This document shows, piece by piece, positions 46,958-55,833 of a stretch of DNA of 64,000 nt. The translations under genes were made by a program, and so were the position numbers. The first letter of the stretch is position 1; each line of letters opens with the position of its first letter. The DNA is from Nocardiopsis composta (GTDB lineage: Bacteria > Actinomycetota > Actinomycetes > Streptosporangiales > Streptosporangiaceae), in the NCBI RefSeq assembly GCF_014200805.1, contig NZ_JACHDB010000002.1, forward strand, positions 1 through 64,000, written 5' to 3'. Below the pieces are notes generated by a model that ran no database searches, was not told where the DNA came from, and saw only the letters and a program-made list of their open reading frames with translations.

Positions 46958-49030
46958 GTGGGCGCTACCGCTCGCTATCCCTTCACCGCGGTCGTCGGCA
47001 TGGACGACCTCAAACTCGCACTGCTCGTCAACGCCGTGTCGCCGGCGGTCGGCGGGGTGCTGGTGCGCGGTGAGAAGGGCACCGCGAAATCGACCGTCGT
47101 GCGGGCCCTGGCCGCACTCCTGCCCGAGCTGGACGCGGTGGCCGGCTGCCGCTTCGGCTGCGACCCCGCGGCTCCGGACCCCGAATGCCCGGACGGGCCG
47201 CACCCCGCCGACGCCGTTCCCGAGCGCCGCCCGGCCCGGCTGGTGGAGCTCCCGGTCGGCGCCAGCGAGGACCGCCTGGTCGGTTCGCTGGACATCGAGC
47301 GCGCGCTCACCGAGGGCGTCAAGGCCTTCGAACCCGGCCTGCTCGCCGCCGCGCACCGCGGCGTGCTCTACGTCGACGAGGTCAACCTGCTCCACGACCA
47401 CCTGGTCGACCTGATGCTGGACGCCGCGGCGATGGGCACCTCGCACGTCGAGCGGGAGGGCGTCTCGGTCCGGCACGCCGCCCGGTTCCTCCTGGTCGGC
47501 ACGATGAACCCGGAGGAGGGCGAGCTCCGGCCGCAGCTGCTGGACCGGTTCGGGCTCACCGTGGAGGTCGCCGCGACCCGCGACCCCGGGCAGCGGGCCG
47601 AGGTGGTCCGCCGCCGGCTGGCCTTCGAGACCGATCCCGAGGCGTTCGCGGTCCGCTACGCCACCGAGGAGCGCGAGCTGGCCCGGCACATCCTGGCGGC
47701 CCGCAAGCGGTTGCCCGGCGTGGTCCTCACCGACGCGGCGCTGCGCCAGGTCACCGCGGTCTGCGCCGCCTTCGAGGTGGACGGGTTGCGCGCCGACATC
47801 GTCACCGCGCGCACCGCGATGGCGCTGGCCGCCTGGCGGGACCGGACCGAGGTGAGCGCCGAGGACGTCCGCGACGCCGCCCGGCTGGCCCTGCCGCACC
47901 GGCGCCGCCGCGACCCCTTCGACGCCCCCGACCTCGACGAGGACCGCCTCTCCGAGGCCCTCTCCCAGGCGGGTGAGGACGACCCAAAAGGCCCTGAGGA
48001 CGACCCGGACGGCCCGGGGAGTCCCGACGGCGGCGACAGCGGCGGCGACGGCGGCGCACCGGACGGAGGGGACGGTGGAGCGGACCCGTCCGGCCCCGCC
48101 GCCGACGGCGGGCCCGAGGCGGACGGACCCGAGCCCGGGCCGCCGCCCTCAGCGGGAGAGGACGGCCCTGAGGAGGAGCCCGGCCGCCGCCCCTCCGGCG
48201 GCACCGGCGGGGAGCGCACCTCCGAGGCGGGGGAGACCTTCCGCCCCCGGCTGTTCAGCGTCAAGGGGATCGGCGCCGGCGCACCCGGCCGCAGGTCGCG
48301 CGCGGAGACCCCGTTCGGCCGCACCTCGGGGGCGCGGGTCCCCGGCGAGCGCACCGGGCCGGTGCACCTGGCGGCGACGCTGCGCGCGGCCGCCCCGCAC
48401 CAGCGCGCCCGCGGCCGGGACGGCCGGGGCCTGGTGCTGCGCCGCGGCGACCTGCGCGAGGCGGTGCGCGAGGGACGCGAGGGCAACCTCGTGCTGTTCT
48501 GCGTGGACGCCTCCGGGTCGATGGCGGCCCGGCAGCGGATGCGCGCGGTCAAGGGCGCGGTGCTCAGCCTGCTGCTCGACGCCTACCAGCGCCGGGACAA
48601 GGTCGGCCTGGTGACCTTCCGCGGCCGCGAGGCGCGGGTGGACCTGCCGCCCACCTCCTCGGTGGAGGCCGGAGCGCGCCGGCTGCGCGAACTGCGCACC
48701 GGCGGCCGCACCCCGCTGGCGGCGGGCCTGCTGCGCAGCGCCGACGTGCTCCGCATCGAGCGGCTGCGCGACCCGAGCCGCCGCCCGCTGCTGGTGGTCG
48801 TCACCGACGGCCGCGCCACGCACGGCGGCGTGGACGAGGCGCTGCGCGCGGGCGCCTGGATCGGCGCCCAGCACGTGGAGTGCGTCGTCGTCGACTGCGA
48901 GTCCGGCCCGGTCCGCCTGGGCCTGGCCGACCGGCTGTCCGCCGCGCTCGGCGCCACCCGGGTCCGGCTGGAGGAACTCGGCGCCGACGCACTGACCGGC
49001 CTGGTCCGCGGCGCCCGCACCGCCGCCTGA
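46958..49030 (+). CDS. Cobaltochelatase AAA+/VWA subunit (ChlI-ChlD fusion type)
   Basis: The GTG at 46958 follows AAGGAAGG and is preferred; the longer frame runs through the riboswitch. The 690-residue protein joins an AAA+ motor (Walker A GEKGTAKSTVVRAL near residue 40; VLYVDEVNLLHDHL) and a VWA domain with MIDAS DASGSM (Asp517), separated by an acidic Gly/Pro/Asp linker (~335-430). It works with CobN to drive cobalt insertion, in place of CobS/CobT. The riboswitch upstream supports a role in cobalamin, not chlorophyll, synthesis. Confidence 0.93.
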   Translation: MGATARYPFTAVVGMDDLKLALLVNAVSPAVGGVLVRGEKGTAKSTVVRALAALLPELDAVAGCRFGCDPAAPDPECPDGPHPADAVPERRPARLVELPVGASEDRLVGSLDIERALTEGVKAFEPGLLAAAHRGVLYVDEVNLLHDHLVDLMLDAAAMGTSHVEREGVSVRHAARFLLVGTMNPEEGELRPQLLDRFGLTVEVAATRDPGQRAEVVRRRLAFETDPEAFAVRYATEERELARHILAARKRLPGVVLTDAALRQVTAVCAAFEVDGLRADIVTARTAMALAAWRDRTEVSAEDVRDAARLALPHRRRRDPFDAPDLDEDRLSEALSQAGEDDPKGPEDDPDGPGSPDGGDSGGDGGAPDGGDGGADPSGPAADGGPEADGPEPGPPPSAGEDGPEEEPGRRPSGGTGGERTSEAGETFRPRLFSVKGIGAGAPGRRSRAETPFGRTSGARVPGERTGPVHLAATLRAAAPHQRARGRDGRGLVLRRGDLREAVREGREGNLVLFCVDASGSMAARQRMRAVKGAVLSLLLDAYQRRDKVGLVTFRGREARVDLPPTSSVEAGARRLRELRTGGRTPLAAGLLRSADVLRIERLRDPSRRPLLVVVTDGRATHGGVDEALRAGAWIGAQHVECVVVDCESGPVRLGLADRLSAALGATRVRLEELGADALTGLVRGARTAA

Positions 49031-49079
49031 CCCATACACCCTGTCGCCCTGCCGACCGAAGACCGAGGAGAACCGAGAG

Positions 49080-49682
49080 ATGCCCCAGGGCAAACCCGCC
49101 TACGTCCCCGACGACGGGCTGACCACCCGCCAGCGCCGCAACCGCCCGCTGCTGGTGGTGCACACCGGCGCGGGCAAGGGCAAGTCCACCGCCGCCTTCG
49201 GCCTGGCCACCCGCGGCTGGGCCCAGGGCTGGGACATCGGCGTCTTCCAGTTCGTCAAGTCGGCGAAGTGGCGCATCGGGGAGGAGAAGGCCCTCCGCGT
49301 CCTCGGCGAATCCGGCGAGGGCGGCCGCGTCACCTGGAACAAGATGGGCGAGGGCTGGTCCTGGATCCAGCGCCCCGGCACCGAGGCCGACCACGCCGCG
49401 GACGCCGCCGAGGGCTGGGAGCAGATCAAGCGCGACCTCGCCGCCGAGACCTACCGGCTGTACGTCCTGGACGAGTTCACCTACCCGATCAAGTGGGGCT
49501 GGATCGACGTCGCCGACGTCGTGCAGACCCTCCGCGACCGCCCCGGAGCCCAGCACGTCATCATCACCGGCCGCGACGCCCACCCCGACCTCCTGGACGC
49601 CGCCGACCTGGTGACCGAGATGACCAAGATCCGCCACCCCATGGACACCGGCCAGAAGGGCCAGCGCGGCATCGAATGGTGA
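49080..49682 (+). CDS. cobO: Corrinoid adenosyltransferase CobO/CobA
   Basis: A 200-residue P-loop enzyme that adds the adenosyl group of ATP to cob(I)yrinic acid a,c-diamide. Motifs: HTGAGKGKSTAAFG (residues 28-41), VFQFVKSAKWRIGEE, YVLDEFTYPIKWGW, IITGRDAHPDLLDAADLVTEM. It follows the chelatase gene by 49 bases with GAGGAG upstream and is likely on the same riboswitch-controlled transcript. Confidence 0.95.
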   Translation: MPQGKPAYVPDDGLTTRQRRNRPLLVVHTGAGKGKSTAAFGLATRGWAQGWDIGVFQFVKSAKWRIGEEKALRVLGESGEGGRVTWNKMGEGWSWIQRPGTEADHAADAAEGWEQIKRDLAAETYRLYVLDEFTYPIKWGWIDVADVVQTLRDRPGAQHVIITGRDAHPDLLDAADLVTEMTKIRHPMDTGQKGQRGIEW

Positions 49683-49771
49683 GGCCGCCGAAGAACACGA
49701 CAGCCGTGGAACCTCACCGATCCGCAATGTCAAAAAACGATAACACCCCGAGTTGTCCCAGGTCATTAAGT
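49683..49771 (+). promoter_or_regulatory. Leader of the short type I-E CRISPR array
   Basis: The 89 bases contain an AT-rich stretch (aatgtcaaaaaacgataaca, ggtcattaag) right before the first intact repeat, as in I-E leaders. The decayed repeats at the other end agree with this direction. Confidence 0.55.
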
Positions 49772-50044
49772 GTGAGCCCCGCAGACGCGGGGATGGACCG
49801 GGAGTCGTCGCCGCACGGGCGGACGACCTGGAGTGAGCCCCGCAGACGCGGGGATGGACCGTGGAGGAGCTGGCGCGGCGCACCCTCGCCTACGTGAGCC
49901 CCGCAGACGCGGGGATGGACCGTGCGCGCACGGGCGCACCATCAGGCCCTCACTGTGAGCCCCGCAGGCGCGGGGATGGGCCGTGAGTCCGGGAAACGAT
50001 TCACGGGGCAGGGCGCTGAGCCCTGCATGCGCAGGGCCGGGCCG
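49772..50044 (+). CRISPR. Short type I-E-like CRISPR array, 4-5 repeats, no cas genes
   Basis: The 29-nt repeat starts GTGAGCCCCGC and ends GGGGATGGACCG, at 49772-49800, 49833-49861, 49894-49922 and 49955-49983. Spacers are exactly 32 nt. The fourth repeat has two changes, and a fifth at 50016-50044 keeps about 21 of 29 bases at the right spacing. The repeat matches the I-E type of actinobacteria. The array lies between cobO and a convergent acetyltransferase gene; no cas gene is in the window. Confidence 0.95.
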
Positions 50045-50072
50045 GCCGGGTGCCGTCAGGGGAGGGGCCGGT

Positions 50073-50675
50073 TCACAGGTCGGACGGGATGAGGCTGTAG
50101 GCGGCGAGGTCCGTGCGGCCCCTGTGCAGGGGCATGGCGTTGCGTTCGATGCCCTCGAAGGTGAAGCCGGCCTTCTCCGCCACGCGGCGGGAGGCCCGGT
50201 TGCCGGTGGCGGCCTTGAGTTCGACCCGTTCCATCTCCTGGTCGAGGATGGCCCAGCGGGAGACGGCGGTGACCGCCTCGGTGGCGTAGCCGGAGCCGCG
50301 GAAGCGGGGGGAGAACCAGTAGCCGACCTCGGTGACGAGCGAGGGCCAGCGGGTGCGGAGCAGGCCCACCGCGCCGGCGAAGTCGCCGGTGGCGGTGACC
50401 GTGACGGCCCACTGCTGGCCGTCGCCGGTGGCCCGCATGGACGGGGCGGTGACGCGGCACCACTCCTCGGCGTCGGCGCGGGTGTAGGGGCGGCCGGGTT
50501 CCGGCAGCGGGAGCCAGCGCCGGGTCTCCGGGTCGGTCATGGCCGCGAGGACGTCGTCGATCAGGGAATCGGTGAACGCGCGCAGCGTGAGCCGCTCGGT
50601 CTCCAGGACCACCATCGGCATGCGCCGGGCCTCTTCGCTGGCGGACCGGGCGGCCGGGCCGGGGGCGGAGCTCAT
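50073..50675 (-). CDS. GNAT acetyltransferase (RimJ/RimL-like)
   Basis: A 200-residue GNAT protein. Motifs: VLETERLTLRAFTDSLIDDV, VTVTATGDFAGAVGLL, EVGYWFSPRFRGSGYATEAV, VELKAATGNRASRRVAEKAGF. It would move an acetyl group from acetyl-CoA to an amine; the target is unknown. The first ~18 residues lie outside the family core, so the start may be at Met19. Its gene overlaps the end region of cobB (ATGA at 50672-50675) and both read leftward, so the two are co-transcribed, although the functions appear unrelated. Confidence 0.87.
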   Translation of the reverse strand: MSSAPGPAARSASEEARRMPMVVLETERLTLRAFTDSLIDDVLAAMTDPETRRWLPLPEPGRPYTRADAEEWCRVTAPSMRATGDGQQWAVTVTATGDFAGAVGLLRTRWPSLVTEVGYWFSPRFRGSGYATEAVTAVSRWAILDQEMERVELKAATGNRASRRVAEKAGFTFEGIERNAMPLHRGRTDLAAYSLIPSDL

Positions 50676-52081
50676 CGACGTCCCTTCTCGGAATGGTCCC
50701 GCGCCGCGGTCAGGAGGCGGGCGGCGAGCGCCGGCGCCCCGGCCCAGTGCAGGTGCAGGTATGACGCGATCATCGTTGCACTCGCATACCCCTCGGCGCC
50801 ATCACCGCTCCACTGCCAGGCGGCCGCGGGGCCGCGCCGCGGGTCCACCGCGGTCCGGTGGAACTCGTGGCCCTGCACCCGGGTGCCGGCGCGGGCCAGG
50901 ACCGAGTCGGATACCGCGACGGCGGACCGGTAGCCCAGGGTGAGCCGGTCGGTCATCCGCGCCGTCGCCGGCAGCACCCCGCACATCGGCGCGCCGTCCA
51001 GGCTCTCCGCCAGGTAGAGCAGGCCCGCGCACTCGGCGGCGATCGGGCCGCCCCGGGCTGCGAAGCCGGCCACGGCCTCGCGCAGCGGCCGGTTCGCGGA
51101 CAGGGCGTCGGCGTGCATCTCGGGGAACCCGCCGCCGACGATCAGCCCCGCCGCCCCCTCGGGCAGCGCCTCGTCGCGCAGCGGGTCCAGCACGGCGACG
51201 TCCGCGCCGCCGGCCCGCAGCAGCTCGGTGTTCTCGGTGTAGCCGAAGGTGAACGCGGCACCGCCGGCCACCGCCAGCGCCGGGCCGGTCCCGGCCGGTG
51301 CCGGCTCCGCGGTGCCGGAGGCCGCGGCGAGCTCCGCGGCCGGGTCCCAGGGCGCGTCCGGCAGCGGGCCCGCGGTCGCCGCCAGGGCCGCCACCGCGTC
51401 CAGGTCGCAGGAGGCCGCCACCAGGGCGGCCAGGGCGTCGACCGCCTCCCGGGCGCGGGCGGTCCGCTCGGCCGCCGGGATCAGGCCGAGGTGCCGGGAG
51501 GGCGTCTCCACCCCGGTGCTGCGCCGGAGCGCGCCGAGCACCGGGACGCCGGTGTCCTCCAGGGCCTCGCGCAGCAGCTCCTCGTGCCGGTCGGAGCCGA
51601 CCATGTTGAGGATGACGCCGCCCACCCGGACCCCCGGGTCGTAGGTGCAGAAGCCGTGCACCAGGGCGGCGACCGACCGGGAGGCGCGGGAGGCGTCCAC
51701 CACCAGGACCACCGGGGCGCCCAGCAGCGCGGCAACGTGCGCGGTGGAGGCGTAGTCGCCCGGGCCGTCGTGCCGGTGCGGCCGGGAAGCGCCGTCGAAC
51801 AGCCCCATCACCCCCTCCACGACCGCGATGTCCGCGCCGGCCGCGCCGTGCAGGAACAGCGGGGCGACCCGCTCCTCCCCGCAGAGCACCGGGTCCAGGT
51901 TGCGCGGCGGGCGTCCGGTGGCCAGCGCGTGGTAGCCGGGGTCGATGTAGTCGGGGCCGACCTTGTGCCCGGAGACCGCCGCGCCGCGCGCGGCGAACGC
52001 GGCCATCAGCCCGGTGGCGACCGTGGTCTTGCCGCCGCTGGAGGCCGGCGCCGCGACGACCACCCGCGGAATGCTGCGCAC
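50672..52081 (-). CDS. cobB: Cobyrinic acid a,c-diamide synthase CobB/CbiA
   Basis: GTG 52081 is chosen for its GGAGGA ribosome site (52087-52092); the longer frame has no similarity. The 469-residue amidase has an ATP loop (APASSGGKTTVATGL), VGPDYIDPGYHALATGR, VVEGVMGLFDG, and a glutaminase-like C-terminus (GGGFPEMHADALSANR, AECAGLLYLAESLDG, GHEFHRTAV). It amidates side chains a and c. It is divergent from cobI. Confidence 0.94.
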   Translation of the reverse strand: MRSIPRVVVAAPASSGGKTTVATGLMAAFAARGAAVSGHKVGPDYIDPGYHALATGRPPRNLDPVLCGEERVAPLFLHGAAGADIAVVEGVMGLFDGASRPHRHDGPGDYASTAHVAALLGAPVVLVVDASRASRSVAALVHGFCTYDPGVRVGGVILNMVGSDRHEELLREALEDTGVPVLGALRRSTGVETPSRHLGLIPAAERTARAREAVDALAALVAASCDLDAVAALAATAGPLPDAPWDPAAELAAASGTAEPAPAGTGPALAVAGGAAFTFGYTENTELLRAGGADVAVLDPLRDEALPEGAAGLIVGGGFPEMHADALSANRPLREAVAGFAARGGPIAAECAGLLYLAESLDGAPMCGVLPATARMTDRLTLGYRSAVAVSDSVLARAGTRVQGHEFHRTAVDPRRGPAAAWQWSGDGAEGYASATMIASYLHLHWAGAPALAARLLTAARDHSEKGRR

Positions 52082-52468
52082 CCGGGTCCTCCGTCCTCGT
52101 CGGGGCCCGCGCCGGGAGCGGGCGCGGGCCGAACCGGCCACCAAGGCTAGATCATCCGCCGGGGGACGGCTTCCGGTGCGACTGCGTGCGGCCGCGCCCT
52201 TCGGAGCGCTCCGGGACCGCGGCCGCACGCCATCGGGGAGGGCGGAGCGGAGTGTGCTCCGGTGCCCGTCGTCCTCCTCCCGCCGATGGCCCGGCGGTCT
52301 CCGAGGCCCCGGGGCGATCGCGGAGCCGGGGCCGCACGGAGGAGGGAGGCCGCCCCGGCGGGAGGGGACGGCGGGCCTGCGCGGCGGGGGCGCGCCCCGG
52401 GCGTCGCGTCGTGGGGCGGTCCCGCTACGCTGCCACGGCAGGCGTTCACTGTCGGAAAGCACGGTGGG
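52082..52468. other. Divergent region between cobB and cobI
   Basis: These 387 bases hold no gene with a good start or family likeness. Both promoters should lie here. I see no B12 box, so these operons are either not riboswitch-controlled or are controlled otherwise. Confidence 0.45.
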
Positions 52469-53215
52469 ATGGGCACGGAGAGGTCGCTGATCGGCGTCGG
52501 GGTGGGGCCCGGCGACCCCGAGCAGGTCACGGTGAAGGCCGTCCGGGTGATGCGCGAGGCGGACACGGTCCTGGTGCCGGTGATGGCGCCGGACGAGCCG
52601 GGCCGCGCCGAGGCCACCGTGCGCGCGCACGTCCCCGACGGATCGGTGCGGCGCGTGGTCTTCGCCCTCAACGACCGGGGCGGCCGCAGCGAGCGCCGGG
52701 TGCGCGCCTGGGACGAGGCGGCCCGCACCGTGCTGGACCGGTTCGCCCGGGGCGACCGCCGGGTCGCGTTCGCCACCATCGGCGACCCCAACCTCTACTC
52801 GACCTTCGGCTACCTGGCGCAGACGGTGCGCGACGCCGACCCCTCGGTGGCCGTCGAGACGGTGCCCGGCATCACCGCCATGCAGGACCTGGCGGCCCGT
52901 TCGGGCACCGTCCTGGCGGAGGGCACCGAGCCGCTCACCCTGGTGCCGGTCACCGCCGGCGTGCGCCGCCTGGGCGAGGCCCTGGCCGGGGACGGGACGG
53001 TCGTCGCCTACAAGTTCGGGCGGATCGCCCCGGAGGCGGTGCGCGCGGTCCAGGAGGCCGGGCGGGCCGGTACCGCGGTGTACGGCTCCCGGCTGGGCCT
53101 GCCCGGCGAGGAGGTCGCGCCGCTCACCGGGCTGGCCGGCGCCGGCCGCGAGCTGCCCTACCTGTCGACGCTGATCGCGCCGCCGGAGCGCGGCGAGAGG
53201 GGAGGCCGGCTGTGA
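52469..53215 (+). CDS. cobI: Precorrin-2 C20-methyltransferase CobI/CbiL
   Basis: A 248-residue SAM-dependent tetrapyrrole methylase. Motifs: LIGVGVGPGDPEQVTVKAVR at the N-terminus, FATIGDPNLYSTFGYL, VETVPGITAMQDLAARSG, VVAYKFGRI. It makes precorrin-3A or its cobalt form. ATG 52469 is used because the long upstream extension lacks similarity. The stop overlaps the cobM start. Confidence 0.93.
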   Translation: MGTERSLIGVGVGPGDPEQVTVKAVRVMREADTVLVPVMAPDEPGRAEATVRAHVPDGSVRRVVFALNDRGGRSERRVRAWDEAARTVLDRFARGDRRVAFATIGDPNLYSTFGYLAQTVRDADPSVAVETVPGITAMQDLAARSGTVLAEGTEPLTLVPVTAGVRRLGEALAGDGTVVAYKFGRIAPEAVRAVQEAGRAGTAVYGSRLGLPGEEVAPLTGLAGAGRELPYLSTLIAPPERGERGGRL

Positions 53216-54048
53216 GCACCGAGCGGGGCAGGGGCGCCGGGCGCACCGGCCGGGCGACCTTCGTCGGGGCCGGCCCGGGCGCCGCCGACCTGCTGACCAT
53301 CCGGGCGGCCCGGGCCATCGCCGACGCCGACGTGGTGATCTGGGCGGCCAGCCTGGTCCACGCCGACGTGCTGCAGCACGCCCGCCCGGACGCGGAGGTC
53401 GTGGACTCGGCCGCGCTGCCCATGGAAGGGGTGGAGCCCTACTACCGGAGGGCCCGCGACGAGGGGCTGCGCGTCGCCCGGATCCACTCCGGCGACCCGT
53501 CGCTGTGGGGCGCGGTCCAGGAGCAGCTCGACCTCTGCGCGGAGCTGGGCCTGGAGACCGAGATCGTGCCGGGCGTGTCCAGCTTCAGCGCGGTGGCGGC
53601 CATCGCCGGGCGCGAGCTCACCGTGCCCGAGGTCGCCCAGTCGGTCATCCTCACCCGGCTCGGCGGCGGCAAGACGCCCATGCCGGAGGGGGAGGAGGTG
53701 CGCGAGTTCGCGCGGCACGGCACCACCATGGCGCTGTTCCTGTCCGCGGCGCGCTCCGGGCGGCTGCAGCAGGAGCTGCTGGACGGCGGCTACCCGCCGG
53801 ACACCCCCTGCATCGTCGCCTACCAGGCCACCTGGCCCGAGGAACTGGTGGTCCGGTGCGCACTGGGCGAGCTGGAGGCGACCGTCAAGGAGCACCGGCT
53901 GTGGAAGCACACCCTGGTGCTGGTCGGCCCGGCGCTCACCGCCGGCGGCACCCGCTCGCACCTGTACCACCCCGGCCACTTCCACGGCCACCGCAGGGCC
54001 GACCGGGCCGCCCGCCGCGAGCTGCGGGCCTCCCGGGGCGACGGCTGA
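53212..54048 (+). CDS. cobM: Precorrin-4 C11-methyltransferase CobM/CbiF
   Basis: A 278-residue methylase starting at GTG in a GTGA overlap with cobI. Motifs: TFVGAGPGAADLLTIRAAR, VIWAASLVHADVLQHA, RIHSGDPSLWGAVQEQL, EIVPGVSSFSAVAAIAG, SVILTRLGGGKTPMPEGE. The His/Arg-rich C-terminus (HLYHPGHFHGHRRADR) is typical of the actinobacterial form. Confidence 0.94.
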   Translation: MSTERGRGAGRTGRATFVGAGPGAADLLTIRAARAIADADVVIWAASLVHADVLQHARPDAEVVDSAALPMEGVEPYYRRARDEGLRVARIHSGDPSLWGAVQEQLDLCAELGLETEIVPGVSSFSAVAAIAGRELTVPEVAQSVILTRLGGGKTPMPEGEEVREFARHGTTMALFLSAARSGRLQQELLDGGYPPDTPCIVAYQATWPEELVVRCALGELEATVKEHRLWKHTLVLVGPALTAGGTRSHLYHPGHFHGHRRADRAARRELRASRGDG

Positions 54049-54065
54049 CCGGGGCGCGCGGCGAG

Positions 54066-55259
54066 ATGGCCGAGACGCCCGGCACCGACCGGCCCGAACT
54101 GCGCGAACCGGACCTGCCGCGCACCGCGAAGGTCCGGCAGAAGGCGCTGCGCACCGGATGGACCACCGGGACCTGCGCCTCCGCCGCGGCCAAGGCGGCG
54201 GCGCAGGCGCTGGCCACCGGCCGCCCGGTGGAGGTGGTCGAGGTGGGGCTGCCCTCCGGGCGGCGGGTCACCTTCGCCCCCGAGCGCTGCACGCTGCTCT
54301 CCGCGGACCGGGCCGAGGCGGTCGTGGTCAAGGACGCCGGCGACGACCCCGACGTCACGCACGGCGCGCACATCACCGCCACCGTCACCCGCGGCCCCGG
54401 CAGCGGGCTGGAGCTGGACGGCGGAGTGGGCGTGGGCGTCGTGACCCGGCCCGGCCTCGGCCTGGAGCCGGGCACCGCGGCGATCAACCCGGTCCCGCGG
54501 GAGATGATCACCGCCGCGGTCCGCGAGGCCGCCGACACCGACCGGCAGCGCCTCACCGTGGTGATCAGCGTGCCCGAGGGCGAGCGGATGGCCCGCAAGA
54601 CCACCAACGCCCGGCTCGGCATCCTCGGCGGGATATCCATCCTCGGCACCACCGGCATCGTCCGGCCGTTCTCCACCGCCTCCTGGCGGGCCAGCGTCGA
54701 GCAGGCGGTCTCGGTGATGGCCGCCCAGGGCGAGGACACCCTGGTGCTGTGCACCGGCGGGCGCACCGAGAAGGGCGCCATGGCGCTGCTGCCGCACCTG
54801 CCGGAGGTGTGCTTCGTCGAGGTCGGCGACTTCACCGGGGCCGCGCTGCGCCGCGCGGCCGGCCACGGGCTGTCCCGGGTGGTCTTCGTCGGCATGGTCG
54901 GCAAGCTCACCAAGCTCGCCGCGGGCGTGCTGATGACCCACTACACCCGGTCCAAGGTCTCCACCGAGCTGCTGGGCGGCGTCACCCGCGCGGTCGGCGG
55001 CCCGGAGCGGCTGGCGGCCGAGGTCGGCGCCGCCAACACCGGCCGGCACGCCTACGAGCTGTGGGAGGAGGCCGGCCTGCTCCGTCCGGCCGGGGACGAG
55101 CTCTGCCGCCGGGTGGCCGAGGTCCTCACCCGGTTCACCGAGGGGGCGCTCCGCGCCGAGGTCGCGATGGTCGACTTCACCGGGCGGCGGGTCGTCGCCG
55201 CCCACCCGGCCGGCTTCGCCGGGCTCGGGCCGGACCGGGCCGAAGGGGGCCGCGGGTGA
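54066..55259 (+). CDS. cbiD: Cobalt-precorrin-5B C1-methyltransferase CbiD
   Basis: A 397-residue protein starting at ATG 54066. Motifs: LRTGWTTGTCASAAAKAAAQ, VVKDAGDDPDVTHGAHITA, INPVPREMITAAVRE, GGISILGTTGIVRPFSTASW, FVGMVGKLTKLAAGV. CbiD methylates C1 in the oxygen-independent route. Its presence, with CbiG and CbiX, points to early cobalt insertion. Confidence 0.93.
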   Translation: MAETPGTDRPELREPDLPRTAKVRQKALRTGWTTGTCASAAAKAAAQALATGRPVEVVEVGLPSGRRVTFAPERCTLLSADRAEAVVVKDAGDDPDVTHGAHITATVTRGPGSGLELDGGVGVGVVTRPGLGLEPGTAAINPVPREMITAAVREAADTDRQRLTVVISVPEGERMARKTTNARLGILGGISILGTTGIVRPFSTASWRASVEQAVSVMAAQGEDTLVLCTGGRTEKGAMALLPHLPEVCFVEVGDFTGAALRRAAGHGLSRVVFVGMVGKLTKLAAGVLMTHYTRSKVSTELLGGVTRAVGGPERLAAEVGAANTGRHAYELWEEAGLLRPAGDELCRRVAEVLTRFTEGALRAEVAMVDFTGRRVVAAHPAGFAGLGPDRAEGGRG

Positions 55260-55833
55260 ACGGCCCGGCCGAGCGAGGGCCGCGCGGCGCCCGCCCCCGG
55301 CCGCAGGTCCGCCGCCGGGGCCGTGCGGCGGCTCCGGCCGTCCGGCCGCGGCCTGCTTCCGCCACGGTGCCGGCCGCGGGGCCTGCGCGGGCGGCACCGG
55401 CCCGCACCGGAGCGGCGGCCGGGGCCCTGCCGGTGGGAACGGGGGACCGCACCGGCCCTGCCGAGGGACGGCGGCGCGAGGACCGGCCGGCGCATGCCTG
55501 CCCGGCGGCGGGCCGCCGGGGCGCGCCGCGGCGTGCCGCGGGGCCGGCCGGGAGGGGCGCGGTGCGCACGAAGGTGAACGCCCTCGGGCCGGGAGGGCGG
55601 CGCGCCCTGTACCCGGTGGCGCCGCCGGGTGCCCGCTCCCGGCGGCGGGGCGCGCCGCCCGTCCCCGTCCGCACCGCTCGGCCCGGGAGGCCGGGCACGG
55701 AGCCGACCGGCACGGGCCGGGCGGCGGGGTGCGCCGGGGCGCACCGCTGCGGGGCGGCCGTCCCCGACGGGGGAGCGTGCCGTTCGATCCCGTGCACGGT
55801 GTGCCGCCGGGACCGGTACCGGGGAGGTGCGCG
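55260..55833. other. Long gap inside the cob operon
   Basis: A frame starting in a GTGA overlap at 55256 runs 197 codons to 55849 but is almost only Arg, Ala, Pro and Gly and looks like a by-product of extreme GC content. No family and no hairpin series were recognised. The gap is unusual in an operon where all other genes overlap. Confidence 0.4.

Noticed and set aside
52148-52160. A third CGATGATCT-type hairpin between cobB and cobI (ctagatcatccg)
   Set aside because: Only half of the end is present and I found no pairing arm.
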